Assembly: GCA_016648135.1 (NCBI GenBank)
Contig: JADDOH010000150.1
Location: 1 to 64,000, forward strand
DNA length: 64,000 bases
Source of the DNA: Agrypnia vestita
Taxonomy: Eukaryota; Arthropoda; Insecta; Trichoptera; Phryganeidae
Direction: 5' to 3'
Within the stretch, counting starts at the first letter, position 1. Each line of letters starts with the position of its first letter. The translations under genes were made by a program, and so were the position numbers. Of this stretch, positions 32,461-43,734 are shown in pieces. The notes under the pieces are model-generated. The model searched no databases and had not been told where the DNA came from. It saw nothing but the letters and a program-made list of their open reading frames with translations.

Positions 32461-34239
32461 TACTGAAATCAGCAAATGCATAACATCCTGTGAAATTGAT
32501 TTTTTATGTATAAAGGATTTTATATTAATTACTTTAAAAAGACTAAAGAATTGTTTTTAGGTCAATAGAATTTATTATTACTAGACTTATTACTTAGGCT
32601 GTGTATAACTATTCGACCAGCGATAAAAGTCAATAGGCATCTTTCATTTCAATCTTCTCTCTTCAAGAGAGTATAGGCAAGTTTTAAATATATTATTTAT
32701 GGCCGATTGTGTTCTGACATTCATGCACCCTTAGAATATTTAACAATAGTTATCTGTATTACCGATAACTTGAAGCAGGATAGTGTGTTAAGATGTGAGT
32801 GTTAACATTATTGTCAAAACCTATTTTTCAATGCCCTAATTGGTTCGCTCTTTTATTTCTATTTTTAATTGGTATTTCATACCAAAATTACTTCAAATTT
32901 GATGATGAAAGCTATTTGGTATTTCAAATTTGTTATGGTATACATTAAGAATTTTAATGTTTGCGTGAAATGTTATTAACATTACAATGGTTTGGCGTGT
33001 TTTTTTTAAATGTTTTATTTTGTCCCAATTTTTGACAAGCCTATTTTTAAGGTTTATTTTCTCATATGCCTGAGTAAAACATGCAAAATTTCCAACGGTT
33101 ATATACTCTTTCTACCCTTTATTGGAAACATGATTACAATGTTTATCGCATTCTTAAATATTCTTCTGTAAAAGGGTTATTTCTCCCTCAATGGTATAAT
33201 GCATACATGTTAATTACGGAGGGGTGAAATTGAACTTTTTGATATTTTGCTGCCAACTTTTGCAATACCCACTCAAAATTAAATAACATATTTATTATTA
33301 TAAAATTAATTAGCCTAATGCTATACAACATTGTAAGGAAAAGATTTAAATAAATATATCAGACAACTATAATTTTTACCTGAAAAAATTATCAAATATA
33401 AAATTGTGTGTAAATCTCGTGAATATGAGAACTAAAAATATATTTTTTTAATTATTTTTTTAAATACAACGATGTTTTTTTTATAGAAATGAAATTAAAA
33501 ATATTATCTGAATTCTTATAAATTTGATAACATTGATCAATGTGAAAATTTGTTAAAAAAAACACTCAATTATGGGAGTGTTTTAAATAATTTGAAACCA
33601 AATAAAATATTCATAATTACTAAAATATGGAACTAGTCGAATACGCCGACAGGCGGCGGGAAACGGCAGCTGTCACATTTGAAAATCGAACGCCGTATAC
33701 AAAATGGCTCCGAAATTGTCAATAAGTGACACGTTTTAACTTTATTTATAACCGCTTATATTTCTTTTCCATTTGCGTCAAGCTATTTTATTTTCTGCCA
33801 CGGAAAAAAGATCGTGTTAGCCTTTTGAATACATATCGTTTTATTCTAATTTATTGCTTTTTTGGCTCGTGTGGGAATACAATAGTTAACAATTTTTTAT
33901 AAAACAAATCATTATTTCATTAAAATAATAAAATAAGTATAGAACAAATTTTAATGATAGAATTTATATTTAGCCTCGAATGAAATAAAATAAAAATTTA
34001 AAGCAATCGAGTAAAATAAATAATTTAAATAAGATAAGGTAATAATAATAAGAGTATAAAATAATAATTAAACTAATAAAAAATGGGAATATACAAAATT
34101 TTACAGAAGTGCTTACAAGACTCTGTAACTAAAGATATTTTTATTTTTCTAGGAAATACACATATACCTACGTGGATTGAATGTCGTATAAGCTAACATT
34201 GTATCAAAGTTGCCACTTTTATAACTCCGTCAATTAATC
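32461..34239. other. AT-rich spacer
   Basis: No gene is recognised. A small GC-richer spot at about 33640-33720 (GCCGACAGGCGGCGGGAAAC) has no clear signal. Confidence 0.45.
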
Positions 34240-34325
34240 ACATTGCGGCGACCGGTTTCAATACCACTGCACCTTTCTTTACGGTTAACTTATACCAACT
34301 AATTAAAATTAGAACTAAAATTAAT
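34215..34325 (-). mobile_element. Hammerhead family D remnant
   Basis: The minus strand reads CCGTAAAGAAAGGTGCAGTG, GTATTGAAACCGGTCGCCGC. The GAAACCGGT core and the AGTGGTAT stem II loop match 3955-4100 and 5022-5312. Only one half is present, and box I is degraded. Confidence 0.5.
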
Positions 34326-35154
34326 TATCAGATGAGAGAGGCGGGAGAGACGGGTGACGGAGAAATCAAAATAGAAATATATTAAATGAATATTTATTTA
34401 GTGAGATAAATTTATGAAATATGTTTATTTTTTATTCTTAAACCCATACCGTGTACGTTCAAAATGACAATGCGTTTTTTTATCACAATCGTGGCGTTAG
34501 CTACTGATTGATTTGAAAACTCAGGAAAATTATCATTCTCAAGATACCTATTATTTTATTGAAAAATTTTACATTTTTAGCAGTTTGAAATGCTGAAAAG
34601 TCCTTACAGTAAGGTGTTTCTTTAAACATAGTATAATTGGTTATCGCTTGTTCTGACAAAGTTACCTACAGTGAACTACATGAAAATGGTCGACGCCAGA
34701 GCAATCAATGTGGATAAAATTTTTTTTTCCTTTGCAAAGGTAATTACAATTAATCTTATGCCACTGTTTATTTCACATTACATAAAACAATATATTACCC
34801 ATTTAAGTAGATTTGATGGCTTCTTTGTGGAATCAACACCTTACTTAAGACCAAACTTATCTGTTATGTCTTCCAATATAACTAAACCCACCCCACGAGA
34901 CACAAATGCCAGTTTTACATTTCGAACATTTTAGCAATTCATGTTCACGATCAGAAAGCTGCACGCACTAAAATAAAAATATTTATTTTCACTTCAAGGT
35001 AGATAAAAATTTATTAATGACTTAAGTACAATAAAAAAATATATATCTAAATATTATAATTCATAACTAGTACCTGCGTACAAAATGAAGTAAATTGTCG
35101 AAAATAAATATACCTTATCCAATTTCATTCCGTTCTTTTTTCCCAATATACTAT
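34326..35154. other. AT-rich spacer
   Basis: No supportable gene. The 87-residue frame at 34671-34934 has no domain or coding bias I can see. Confidence 0.45.
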
Positions 35155-35604
35155 ACATCCAAAGCTCACTCGAATTATTTTTTAAATCGCACTTTAAATA
35201 AGTTAGAGATAATTGTATGTAGTCACTCCACACTAAAACAGTACTAGGCGAAGACTGAAACGCAAGGGCTCTAGCAGACGTGGCGATGACGCTGTTATTC
35301 CTACTTGCCCAATTGCGTTTAAAAATTAAATATGTAAATATTTTTTTATTGCTTTAGATGTTAACAAATTATATAATACCAATGGGTTTCTTCTGTAGCC
35401 TTTTAACATATACATATACATCCAAATCTCACTCGAATTCTTTTTCTATTTATAATTCATTTATCTTTAATCATACTATATCAAACAGAAGTTAGACATA
35501 ATTTCAGGTAGTCACTCCACACTAAAAGTACTAGGCGAAGACTGAAACGCAGTGGCCGTACCAGACGTGGCTACGACACCGTTTTCCTAGGCGTTTCAAA
35601 TTGC

Positions 35605-35770
35605 TTCTTCTTCAAATGTAGCAAATTTATTTTGTGGTAACATAATTATAATTAATATAAATTAACTTTATTATTTTTGTTTTCCTGATGAAGAAGCCAT
35701 TGGCTTTGAAACATGTTGATTTTTTTCAATAAATAAGTGGTTTAAACAAAGTTAATTTATATTAATTATA
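35605..35770 (+). mobile_element. 166-bp hammerhead retroelement with 12-bp target-site duplication
   Basis: It is flanked by GTTTCAAATTGC at 35593-35604 and 35771-35782, a 12-bp direct duplication. It contains a canonical family A hammerhead core. The ends of the right part, AAAGTTAATTTATATTAATT and ATA, are the exact reverse complement of 35647-35669, so a transcript would fold into a long stem around the ribozyme. No coding is present. TSD size and ribozyme fit Penelope-like elements or the non-autonomous retrozymes derived from them. Confidence 0.85.
35684..35719 (+). ncRNA. Hammerhead ribozyme, family A, intact core
   Basis: CTGATGA (35685-35691), one extra A, stem II GAAGCC-att-GGCTTT, GAAA (35708-35711), stem III CATG, UU, with predicted cleavage after 35717 and first stem I pairs C35684-G35718 and T35683-A35719. 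All invariant hammerhead bases are present. Stem III has no loop and is the palindrome ACATGT, which favours a dimeric fold. The A after box I departs from the textbook motif but recurs in every family A and B copy here. Confidence 0.8.
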
Positions 35771-36099
35771 GTTTCAAATTGCATTTAAAATATGTATTTT
35801 TTCCTTTATTACTTTAGATGTAAAATTATTTTTTTTTTAGTGTAATATTTTGTCATCATCATGCACCATTTACATGTGGTTTTTCGCTATACCTTTCCAA
35901 AAAAGAGTCAAGCAAGATTATTAAAGTTTTTTATGGCTAAATAAACGTATTTTTGTTGATATAGTCTGGTATTGCATTTTGGCATTTTAAAATTATTTCG
36001 GTTATACATTATTATATATTTTACAATGGCAGTGCGTTTCTTCTGCAGCATTTTAAATCAGGATCTGCCTGCATGACCTGTTGTACTGTTTACCACATT

Positions 36100-36390
36100 A
36101 TTCCGAGTGACCGCATCTCATTGCCAATAGCATAAATAGAATAAATTTGATGACTTGTTTGAACATCAACACGAACGTAGTCGCGGGCCAGTTTCGTTAC
36201 TTCTGTTCCGTAAAAGTTATCGTTTCTTACAAGTCCACGCCCGCACCGTGTCGAAGATTGCGAAAAGTGCACAGGTACGTTGTAGAAAAAACCGCGATCG
36301 CACGCTCCCCGGAGCCGGAATGATAAGCTTTTTCGAGGCGTGCGCGAATTTTCCGTGCGATTGCCGGTTTACTTGATTTTGCAGGGCTTA
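36100..36390 (+). promoter_or_regulatory. CpG-rich island with splice-donor-like site
   Basis: CGAACGTAGTCGCGGGCCAG, CCACGCCCGCACCGTGTCGA and CGATCGCACGCTCCCCGGAG are CpG-rich in AT-rich surroundings. AAAAGTGCACAG|GTACGTTG (donor GT at 36275) is a good splice donor. It looks like a promoter with a non-coding first exon on the + strand. It lies about 8.6 kb upstream of the 44994 exon, so it might be an alternative 5' exon of the same gene; inferred. Confidence 0.4.
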
Positions 36391-37619
36391 TTATAAAATA
36401 GTGTATGAGAAGTGGTCTTTAAATATAGTCGTGGTGGTGGGTTTCTATGTGTGTGCGAATGCACTATGATACGGTGGCCGTACTTTGTGATAGTAAAATG
36501 GTACTGAATTATTTTGATAAGCACGCAATTTTGCAGTTTTTTGTAAATAACCTTACATTTGATTTAACGTAATACAGCACTGAAAAGTAAAATATAATAT
36601 TTACTATTTTTTTTAATTTTTTTGTTAATTCTGACGTTAACAATTAAAAAAATAACGTATTAATTATTTTATTTGATATTTATTCACTAAGGCACAGTGT
36701 TACACTCGACTGGTACTGAATTTTAATCCACGAAGCGAGAGTGTAATACTAATTTTTCTTTTAAAATGGAAAAAAACATAATTCTGATATGATTTATTGA
36801 TAAATCAGAATTCTAAATATTCTCTTACAAATTCGTAAACTCTTTTAAAATAACTCCATAACTTTTCATAATATTAGCTTTCAATTATTCTACGTTAATT
36901 CTTCAAAAATTTTTTTTTACTAAAAATATATTTATCATCGCTATAAAACTTTTTATTTTATTTTTAATGTCATCACATTTTAATACTGGGTAAATTGCAA
37001 ATGTAATTAACATATAATATTTATCAAATTATAAATTGTTTAAAAGTATATAATTAAAATATACTGATCAATTGATTAGATTAATGAAGAAATTGAATCC
37101 TAGAAAAGTGTTGAAAAGTGGTCACTCCCCAAGCATGATGGGCCCGTAGTACTGAGCAATGCACACACATGCAAGTGGTTCATACAAGTGCAACCGTCCT
37201 ATATGTACATTCACACACTTTACTTAGTGGTGGTTACTTGTTCTGATGCCGTAGGGTGAGCACACATTAAGGGTTATATCAGAAAAGAGGAAAATTTGTT
37301 ATGTTTGTTAATTTTTTAATTATCATCGACGGTTCTTTGGGTATTTAATCCCTTTCATTTTCATTTTTCTTTCAATTGATTTTTTCATATAAATCTTTGT
37401 TTAATTTAATAAAACATTATTTTTATTATTCTTTGAACACAATTTGTGTAAAAAAATCGGATGAATATCATATATACATTAAAAAGAATATTTCTTTTTA
37501 CTTGAGGCAAAAAACATAAATGTCTCATTTACCAGCGACAATATTTATAAGGCGATAGCATATTTCCATCAAATATGTAATTTAATTTTCATAAATAACA
37601 TATAAAAATAACTTTAAGA
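36391..37619. other. AT-rich spacer
   Basis: Nothing recognised beyond a slightly GC-richer patch at 37110-37260. Confidence 0.45.
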
Positions 37620-37755
37620 AATTTTGGTTCATGTATGATTGTTCTTGGGTGGAATCGGTAAACAAAGTGTTTTTTAAAGCGATTACGTAAGCCAGCCAAG
37701 ACAGGTCATAAGCCCTATGGAAGGGCCTTTCGTCTGTGAGACGTCTATAATTTAT
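37620..37755 (+). repeat. Dispersed repeat R3, copy 2
   Basis: GCGATTACGTAAGCCAGCCA, AGACAGGTCATAAGCC and CTTTCGTCTGTGAGACGTCT, with TATAATTTATGATTA after it, follow the order seen at 22885 and 41770. It is shorter in the middle than the others. Confidence 0.6.
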
Positions 37756-39640
37756 GATTATTTATAAAACATTATTTATCATGAATGTGAACAATTTAAG
37801 AATTATTGCTAGTGAACTAGAACACCTGTTTAATTCATTTAACAATAAATATTACACATAATCATAATAAACCCAACCCCAAAATTTTACTTGAATTTTT
37901 GTGCCTTCACGTTGATAAAAAATATTGGCCAACGCATATAATATACAATATTTGTTTCCTTTAAGAAATACTAGTAAATTACGAACATGCAATGCTGAAT
38001 GTAATTTAACTTCTGATATATGTTGAACATAAAAATTGTATTCAGTTGATAAGCAAATTGATTAGAAATTTATAATTACTCCAATTGTCGGCTTTCATTA
38101 AAAAATCTAAATAAGGAATCACCTAAAATTGAAAGTAATTCAATATTTTCTCAAATTTAATTACAAAAACAATCCCATTGCCATTAAAACACAAGAATGA
38201 TATTTGGTTAACTACTCTATTTAACATATATAGAAATTTCTTCATGTCGCATGTATTTATTTCGTAATTTTTTCTACTCATATTTTTATATCAAATCTTA
38301 TGATAAAATTTCATGGTTCCAGTTCTCTTATATTTGCGCGATGGTTTGGAATCTGTTTGTTTTTTATCTTTTAAATTTTATTTTTTTAGGAAAAGTTAAC
38401 AGCAAATCTTAAATACGTAAGATAAAAAATAGTAAATTATAGCATTTTTTAACTTTACAACGATGATTTTAAATGATGTTAGCAAAGTAGAATTTAGTTT
38501 TTTTTTCTCCAAAGCCCTTTTCCTAATATCCCATTCAATACCATGACTTGTGTCTTTCTGGAAGGTTAAAAATAAGAATCGGAAGTTAACAAGTCAACAT
38601 CATCTTTCACCAATTATGAATTTATCGTAAATATAACTCATATACATTTCTATTAATAATTGTAAAGACAGCTTAATAATTGATTTATACTTAAAACATA
38701 GTAGTTTATCGTAGCATGTTTATTAATTTATTTACTGTGAATTTCAAACCCTTATGTTACTGCTCGAGTACCTGGGTACCCATTTTCAACTTCAAGAAAT
38801 AATATTTTTATTCATGAAAGCCACATGTTTTTGTCCGTTTGGATCTCCACTATTTAAATTATTTGAATAGGAGGGAAATAAAAGGAAGACGGACATTTCT
38901 ATCAGTAGTGACGTTCTAAGAAGCTATTGGACTACTGTCGAAATATCAGTTTGCGAGATACAAAACAAAATAATGTATGGGGGATCGTCCATCCAAGTTG
39001 AGTACCCGGGTACCTTGGTTAGCACCTATGTAGTATGAGAATCTCCGGGTAGTAACACAACGGTTGACACTGATCAATGCACAACACAAACTGAATACTG
39101 AAAAAATAATAAACATCAAAGTATGTTCCTTAAATTCTCTGAAAGATTTATGACTTACGGGATTTCCTAGAAGATCATTAAAATGTATGGAAGTCGTAAA
39201 ATATGTCATCTGTACATAATTTTATATACATATTTAATATTTTACTACCCGAGTTTTGAGAGTATGAGAATCTCTCATCGACAAGTGAATTATTTAACTA
39301 AATACATACTGATCTTCCTGAAATTCTTATAGCAAAATATAAAATATAATAATACTCATGTACAGATAATATAATTTATATTTTTCATCTATTTTAATGA
39401 TCATCCTTAATAATCTCTACATTTAACGCAAACTCTATCAATAATATATTTCCACGAAGTTTGTTTCTTTACCCTAATAGGTAATATTTTGAGGTTTCGG
39501 TACCTAATAACCACCCCTAAAGTATTAGTTTTGTTTTAGACTTCCAGCGCGTGAAATAAAACGATAAAAACTTTTGTTCACCGAAATAGTTTATTCCGCA
39601 CATGAAATTAAGGAGTTTAGACGAAATATTTACTTGTTTT
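37756..39640. other. AT-rich spacer
   Basis: No gene is recognised. ACCTGGGTACCC (38770) and ACCCGGGTACC (39003), and two copies of AGTATGAGAATCTC (39034, 39261), are short local repeats. T-rich AATTTTATTTTTTTAGGAAA at 38378 resembles the start of minus-strand LINE 3' UTRs. Confidence 0.45.
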
Positions 39641-39644
39641 AATA

Positions 39645-39830
39645 AAAAATCTTCTTCTTCGGCGGTCCTTCCTTGCGAGGATGATGTCCGCCATGTTTTA
39701 ACTATGCGTCCGAGCGTGGCTGAGGAGCTCTATTCTGGAATCGCACACCCTTCCACAAGTTGCCCACATGCATCCAGTGTGTAGTGGGGCTCTTAGAGGT
39801 GGGTTTTGCTCCTTTTTTTCCCTCTAGTAA
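39645..39830 (-). repeat. GC-richer repeat with (GAA)n tail
   Basis: The minus strand ends CGGCGGAAGAAGAAG-like at 39650-39662 after GACATCATCCTCGCAAGGAA. It looks like the 3' end of a minus-strand LINE or SINE of the (GAA)n-tail group, but I find no diagnostic coding. Confidence 0.4.
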
Positions 39831-40554
39831 TAAGTACATATTTTGATAAAATATTGAATATTAATAATAAAGATATAAAAACTGTATGTCATACCAGTAA
39901 TGTAGTGTCAATTTCTGTGTTTATCGGTCATAAATTTAACACTTTAATTCTTCCACAATTTTTTCAGGCATTTTTTCAGTTATTTTTCCTGGAATAAGAT
40001 ATAATATTTATAATATTTTAAATCATTTTCTGTTTGCCATTAATTTTCCACCGAACTAACTTTCTCAAGTTTCCACTAGATCATATTTCATATTTCTTCT
40101 TCTTTTGTAGATTTCATGATCATAAAATTTACACATTTAGGTATATATTTTATTTAATTCAACTGAACCAACCTATATATATAACATATTTTTAAATACG
40201 ATGATAGCCTTATCAAGACCAATACATTTACTGGGGAGACACAGCCCCCTTAGAAATATTATTGCTTACACAAATGAAAAATTTGATAAGAATGTAAATA
40301 TAAAAATAACACGTGCATCCGTGAAGGATATTTTGTAAGATTTTCAGATATTCGATAACAATAAAAAATGCTTTAAGAATATCTAAATGAACAATGCATT
40401 TTTTTTCATAAGATAGTGCATACAATTTTTTTTTCAATATCCATTAATAAATGCACGATGAAAATATTTAAATGAGTCTTAAAAAAACTAACCATAATAC
40501 TTTCTCATTGAATCAGGTTTTGTGCCTACTGCACACCTTGGGGTCATTACTCAT

Positions 40555-40783
40555 TTGTATTGATTCCAATTTGAAAAAAACATTAAAATTTCGTAAAATC
40601 TCAAATTATGCTATAATTATTAATTTTTTTAAACGAAAATTTGTTAGATCATTTTTACTATCGCCACGAGTCTGCCTGCAAAGTTTCAGCTCGATTGTAT
40701 CACGGAAAAGGGGTTAAAAATCTATCCATAATTTTTTCGGCAGACGACAAACCGCAGACGTTACGAGTTAAAAGAAAGGGAGT
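40555..40783 (+). repeat. CTCCCTTT-end MITE-like repeat, copy 3 (truncated)
   Basis: It begins within the family at TGATTCCAATTTGAAAAAAA, contains CTATCGCCACGAGTCTGCCT and AGCTCGATTGTATCACGGAA, and ends AAAAGAAAGGGAGTAATAAT. The first half is absent, and GCAAGCAAGC is reduced. The 144-residue frame at 40641-41075 partly runs through it and is not a gene. Confidence 0.75.
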
Positions 40784-41359
40784 AATAATGAACAAAGATA
40801 GAAAATCCAGACACCAGCTTCATAAATTTTGCTTTTCCTCTGATAATTCTGTTTTTTTTTTAATTTTCGCTAATTCTTTATTAAGCAAAATCCTTTCAGT
40901 ATGTGACGTTTGCGTCGTATTCCTCCTACACCATGAACTGCGAATCAAACGAATAACTATATTTCTGGAATTTCAAATTGAAAAAAAATACACAACATCC
41001 AGGAATATTGGCAAATTTACATATTATATTGCAGAAGATTGCCTGGAATTACGAAATAAGCAGGTTGCTCTATAAAAGCATAAAGGATCACTGTGCTTAC
41101 TTTTGAACTAACTCTTGGTAACATCTACTGAGGGAGAAACAAGGGTTGAAATATTAATCCATTGACTTTAAAATTCAAATATAACACAAATACATAATAA
41201 AAAAATATTTCCTTTACTTTGAAATTCATTACTATACCGTGGTGATACATGACTCAAATTTTACCAGAAAAAATATTACGTTTTAACGAAAATATCGAAT
41301 TGGGTTCAAATATATTAAAAATTTGAGTCACAATACAATTGTTTAGTGCATTATTAAAG

Positions 41360-41565
41360 AGTTAAGGTCGGTATTACGGTCGTTAGACATTTTGAACTGT
41401 AAACTTTTAAGCATTAATCTTTAATCCGCCCTGTGCCTCTGCCGGTACAAGTTGTCCTCGTGATGACGTTGAATATGAATTCAACGAAACGTCGAAAATT
41501 GTTTCTCGGAAAACATACGGTTCGTATAAAATATCCGTAACCATTTACAGTTAAAAATGTTTCCT
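41360..41565 (+). mobile_element. Hammerhead family C element
   Basis: It starts GGTATTACGGTCGTTAGACA with an arm ACATTTTGAACTGTAAAC; the inverse arm TTTACAGTTAAAAATGTTT closes it. The ribozyme at 41457-41500 reads gTGATGA, C, stem II GTTGAAT-atga-ATTCAAC, GAAA, CGTC. The first base of box I is G, not C, which should disable it. The downstream GTTTCTCGGAAAACATACGG matches the element at 60880. Confidence 0.7.
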
Positions 41566-41769
41566 TCATTTCCTATTTTTTTCTTGAATCACCTTACTTA
41601 GCAATGTAGTTGTCATAAAAATCAATTAAAATGTCATTTTTTTAAATCAAATACAAACAAGTTAAAAATTTACATTAGAATCACTCATGATCGTGAAGAC
41701 ACTTTATTAAATACCAATTTTTCATTCTTAAAAACGTAAACCATAAATATAATACTTTATTAAGTAAGA

Positions 41770-41950
41770 TAAATTATAGAATCTCACAGAGACGAATCCA
41801 TTTATATGGGAAAGGTATACGGAAGTCTTTATAGGGTGGCCCACGGCTTATGACCTGTATGAGCTGGCTTAAGTGATGACTTTACGTAACATAACGTTCA
41901 CCAATTCCAACGTAAGAATATCCACATATTTTCAATTTTCTTAATTTCGT
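41770..41950 (-). repeat. Dispersed repeat R3, copy 3
   Basis: The minus strand reads GTGGATATTCTTACGTTGGA, GTCATCACTTAAGCCAGCTC, ATACAGGTCATAAGCCGTGG and GATTCGTCTCTGTGAGATTC, the best-preserved copy of R3. Confidence 0.65.
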
Positions 41951-43384
41951 ATATATAGTTTTTTATTAATTCAAATATATTTATTTATTGATGGACTCTC
42001 TTTTAATAAATGGAAAGGAATTTATAGGATAACCATAATATCAAATAAACAAAATCAAAACGCAATATATTTTTTTTACAATTTCATTGATTCGTAGACT
42101 AATAAATTACAAAGTCAAAAATCAAAAAAAGCCTAAGTATTTTTCAGAAACAAAAATTTGGTATTTTTTACTAATTTTTTGCGTTACGCAAAAAAATCTG
42201 CGTCATGCTGTAAATATATGTAAAAATATTATAAAGCAATGAATAGAATCATTATGAGTCAATTTAAGCTAATATTGCCGTTCACAGAATGATTTTCACG
42301 CAGGGCCAATAACATTCTGTATCGTACAATGACTTTAAAACATAAACATATATGCATATAATTTACAGGTGACAGACACTCTTGTTTAAATAATTTTGTA
42401 TCAACCGATTTTAAAGAATGGTTTTTGTTTGTTCCGCTGAAAAATTTTACGTCATTAAATTATAACTGTTAACTTAAAAATATTTTCACAATTTTTTAAT
42501 TTAAACACGAAAATATTCAATTTATTTTTGATTAATTTTTTAATTTATTATTCTTTAGAAAATAAATGTTCTTTTTCTCTTATCCAAGAAGGTTCCTAAA
42601 CCCAAAATCTCAAAAAGGCCCTACGACCTTCCCTAGTGTTGAGCAAGTTTATCTATCCAATCTATACAAAATCTCTCTTCATTCAGGCTTTATAGCTGTT
42701 TATGCTAGCTTATTTTCATAACTTAACTTAAGTTTTTGAATAAGGTTATGCCGCTGATAACAATGCTATAGAATTATAATGGGCTGCATTGTAACTAGAG
42801 GTTCTATGCACATAAACTGGAATTGCTTTGCTGGGTAGAAATCGAATCTTTTTTTAAATTTTATTTCAAAACCTTGAATAATATTTATCTTCTTCTTCAA
42901 GTAATTAGATAAATATATTTATATATTAAACAAATTATATAAAACTACTTTGTAATATAAAAGAATGCATAAATGTGTGCATCTTTATTAAACTGTACTT
43001 CTGTAGCATTGACTTTCGCGGTATATAGTATAACCGGTAGCAGCTTGGTATGATCATCTATTTCATTATTGTATAATTTTTTTCTTTTTTTTATATAGAG
43101 CCAATGTTAGTGCAAATGAGATGGAAATATATTTTTCTCCGAGTCCCCGAAAAGCTCTCACCGGTTACCCTTTAACTTGTCTATCTATGCATGTCTCTGC
43201 GACCCACTCGTATATTTATTCAAATCCATACTATTTTTTAGTCACTAATGTATATATTTCTCTATTTTTTTATTAATACCATTATATTTAACCAATTTAT
43301 TAATAATTAATTGTTCTTAACGCCATATTTTGTGTGGCTCTTCAAATCTTGAAGATCAATTCAATTAAATTGCCAAGTAAGTAG
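41951..43384. other. AT-rich spacer
   Basis: No supportable gene or repeat. Confidence 0.45.
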
Positions 43385-43403
43385 TGAAATAACTATTATA
43401 TTA

Positions 43404-43571
43404 TTAATATTTAAAGCATTAACTTTGTAGTTAGACATTATAACAGATTGTTAGTTAAGTTTGTAAAAACCACTACCAGATTTTAGTGTTAGTCCTGACG
43501 AAGAGACGGGTACGTCTCGAAACCGGTAGACCTTAAATCTGGTAGTGGTTTTACAAAGTTAACTAACAATC
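43404..43571 (+). mobile_element. 168-bp hammerhead retroelement with 19-bp target-site duplication
   Basis: It is flanked by TGAAATAACTATTATATTA at 43385-43403 and 43572-43590. Inside, GATTGTTAGTTAAGTTTGTA continuing AAAACCACTACCAGATTT is mirrored by the right end (AAATCTGGTAGTGGTTTTAC, AAAGTTAACTAACAATC), bracketing an intact family B hammerhead. No coding. Size and layout match the 166-bp family A element, but the sequence differs. The perfect 19-bp duplication implies a fairly recent retroposition. Confidence 0.88.
43480..43540 (+). ncRNA. Hammerhead ribozyme, family B, intact
   Basis: CTGACGA (43495-43501), an extra A, stem II GAGACG-ggta-CGTCTC (six perfect pairs), GAAA (43519-43522), stem III CC/GG without loop, and cleavage triplet GUA with predicted cut after A43528. 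Stem I begins GTC (43492-43494) with GAC (43529-43531), then an internal loop (5' TAGTGTTA, 3' CTT), then the long helix ACCACTACCAGATTT/AAATCTGGTAGTGGT. The internal loop in stem I is where natural hammerheads place loop-loop contacts. ACCGGT is palindromic, favouring a dimer. Confidence 0.85.
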
Positions 43572-43734
43572 TGAAATAACTATTATATTAGATTTACGTA
43601 TCGAGGCCCATGACAAATTGCTTATTGATAATGGCTTTTCAATTAATTAATAAAAAAATGAAAACACCCCAAAATTTTAATTTTGAAATTGTGTTAAAAA
43701 ATCATATCACTTCTGCAACATGCATTACGACAGT

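Larger units (their letters stand above)
35155..36060 (+). repeat. ~290-bp tandem duplication interrupted by a retroelement
   Basis: CATCCAAAnCTCACTCGAAT occurs at 35157 and 35418. GTAGTCACTCCACACTAAAA, GTACTAGGCGAAGACTGAAA and CAGACGTGGC occur at about 35219-35285 and again at 35511-35575. TACTTTAGATGT and CAATGG(G/C)..TTTCTTCTG recur near 35350-35395, 35812 and 36025-36045. The second unit carries the 166-bp hammerhead element at 35605-35770, so the duplication is older than that insertion. Confidence 0.75.

Noticed and set aside
34671..34934. 87-residue frame starting MNYMKMVDARAINVDK
   Set aside because: No recognisable domain, no splice signals and AT-rich third positions.
40641..41075. 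144-residue frame
   Set aside because: Its first third is a MITE-like repeat and the rest shows no domain.
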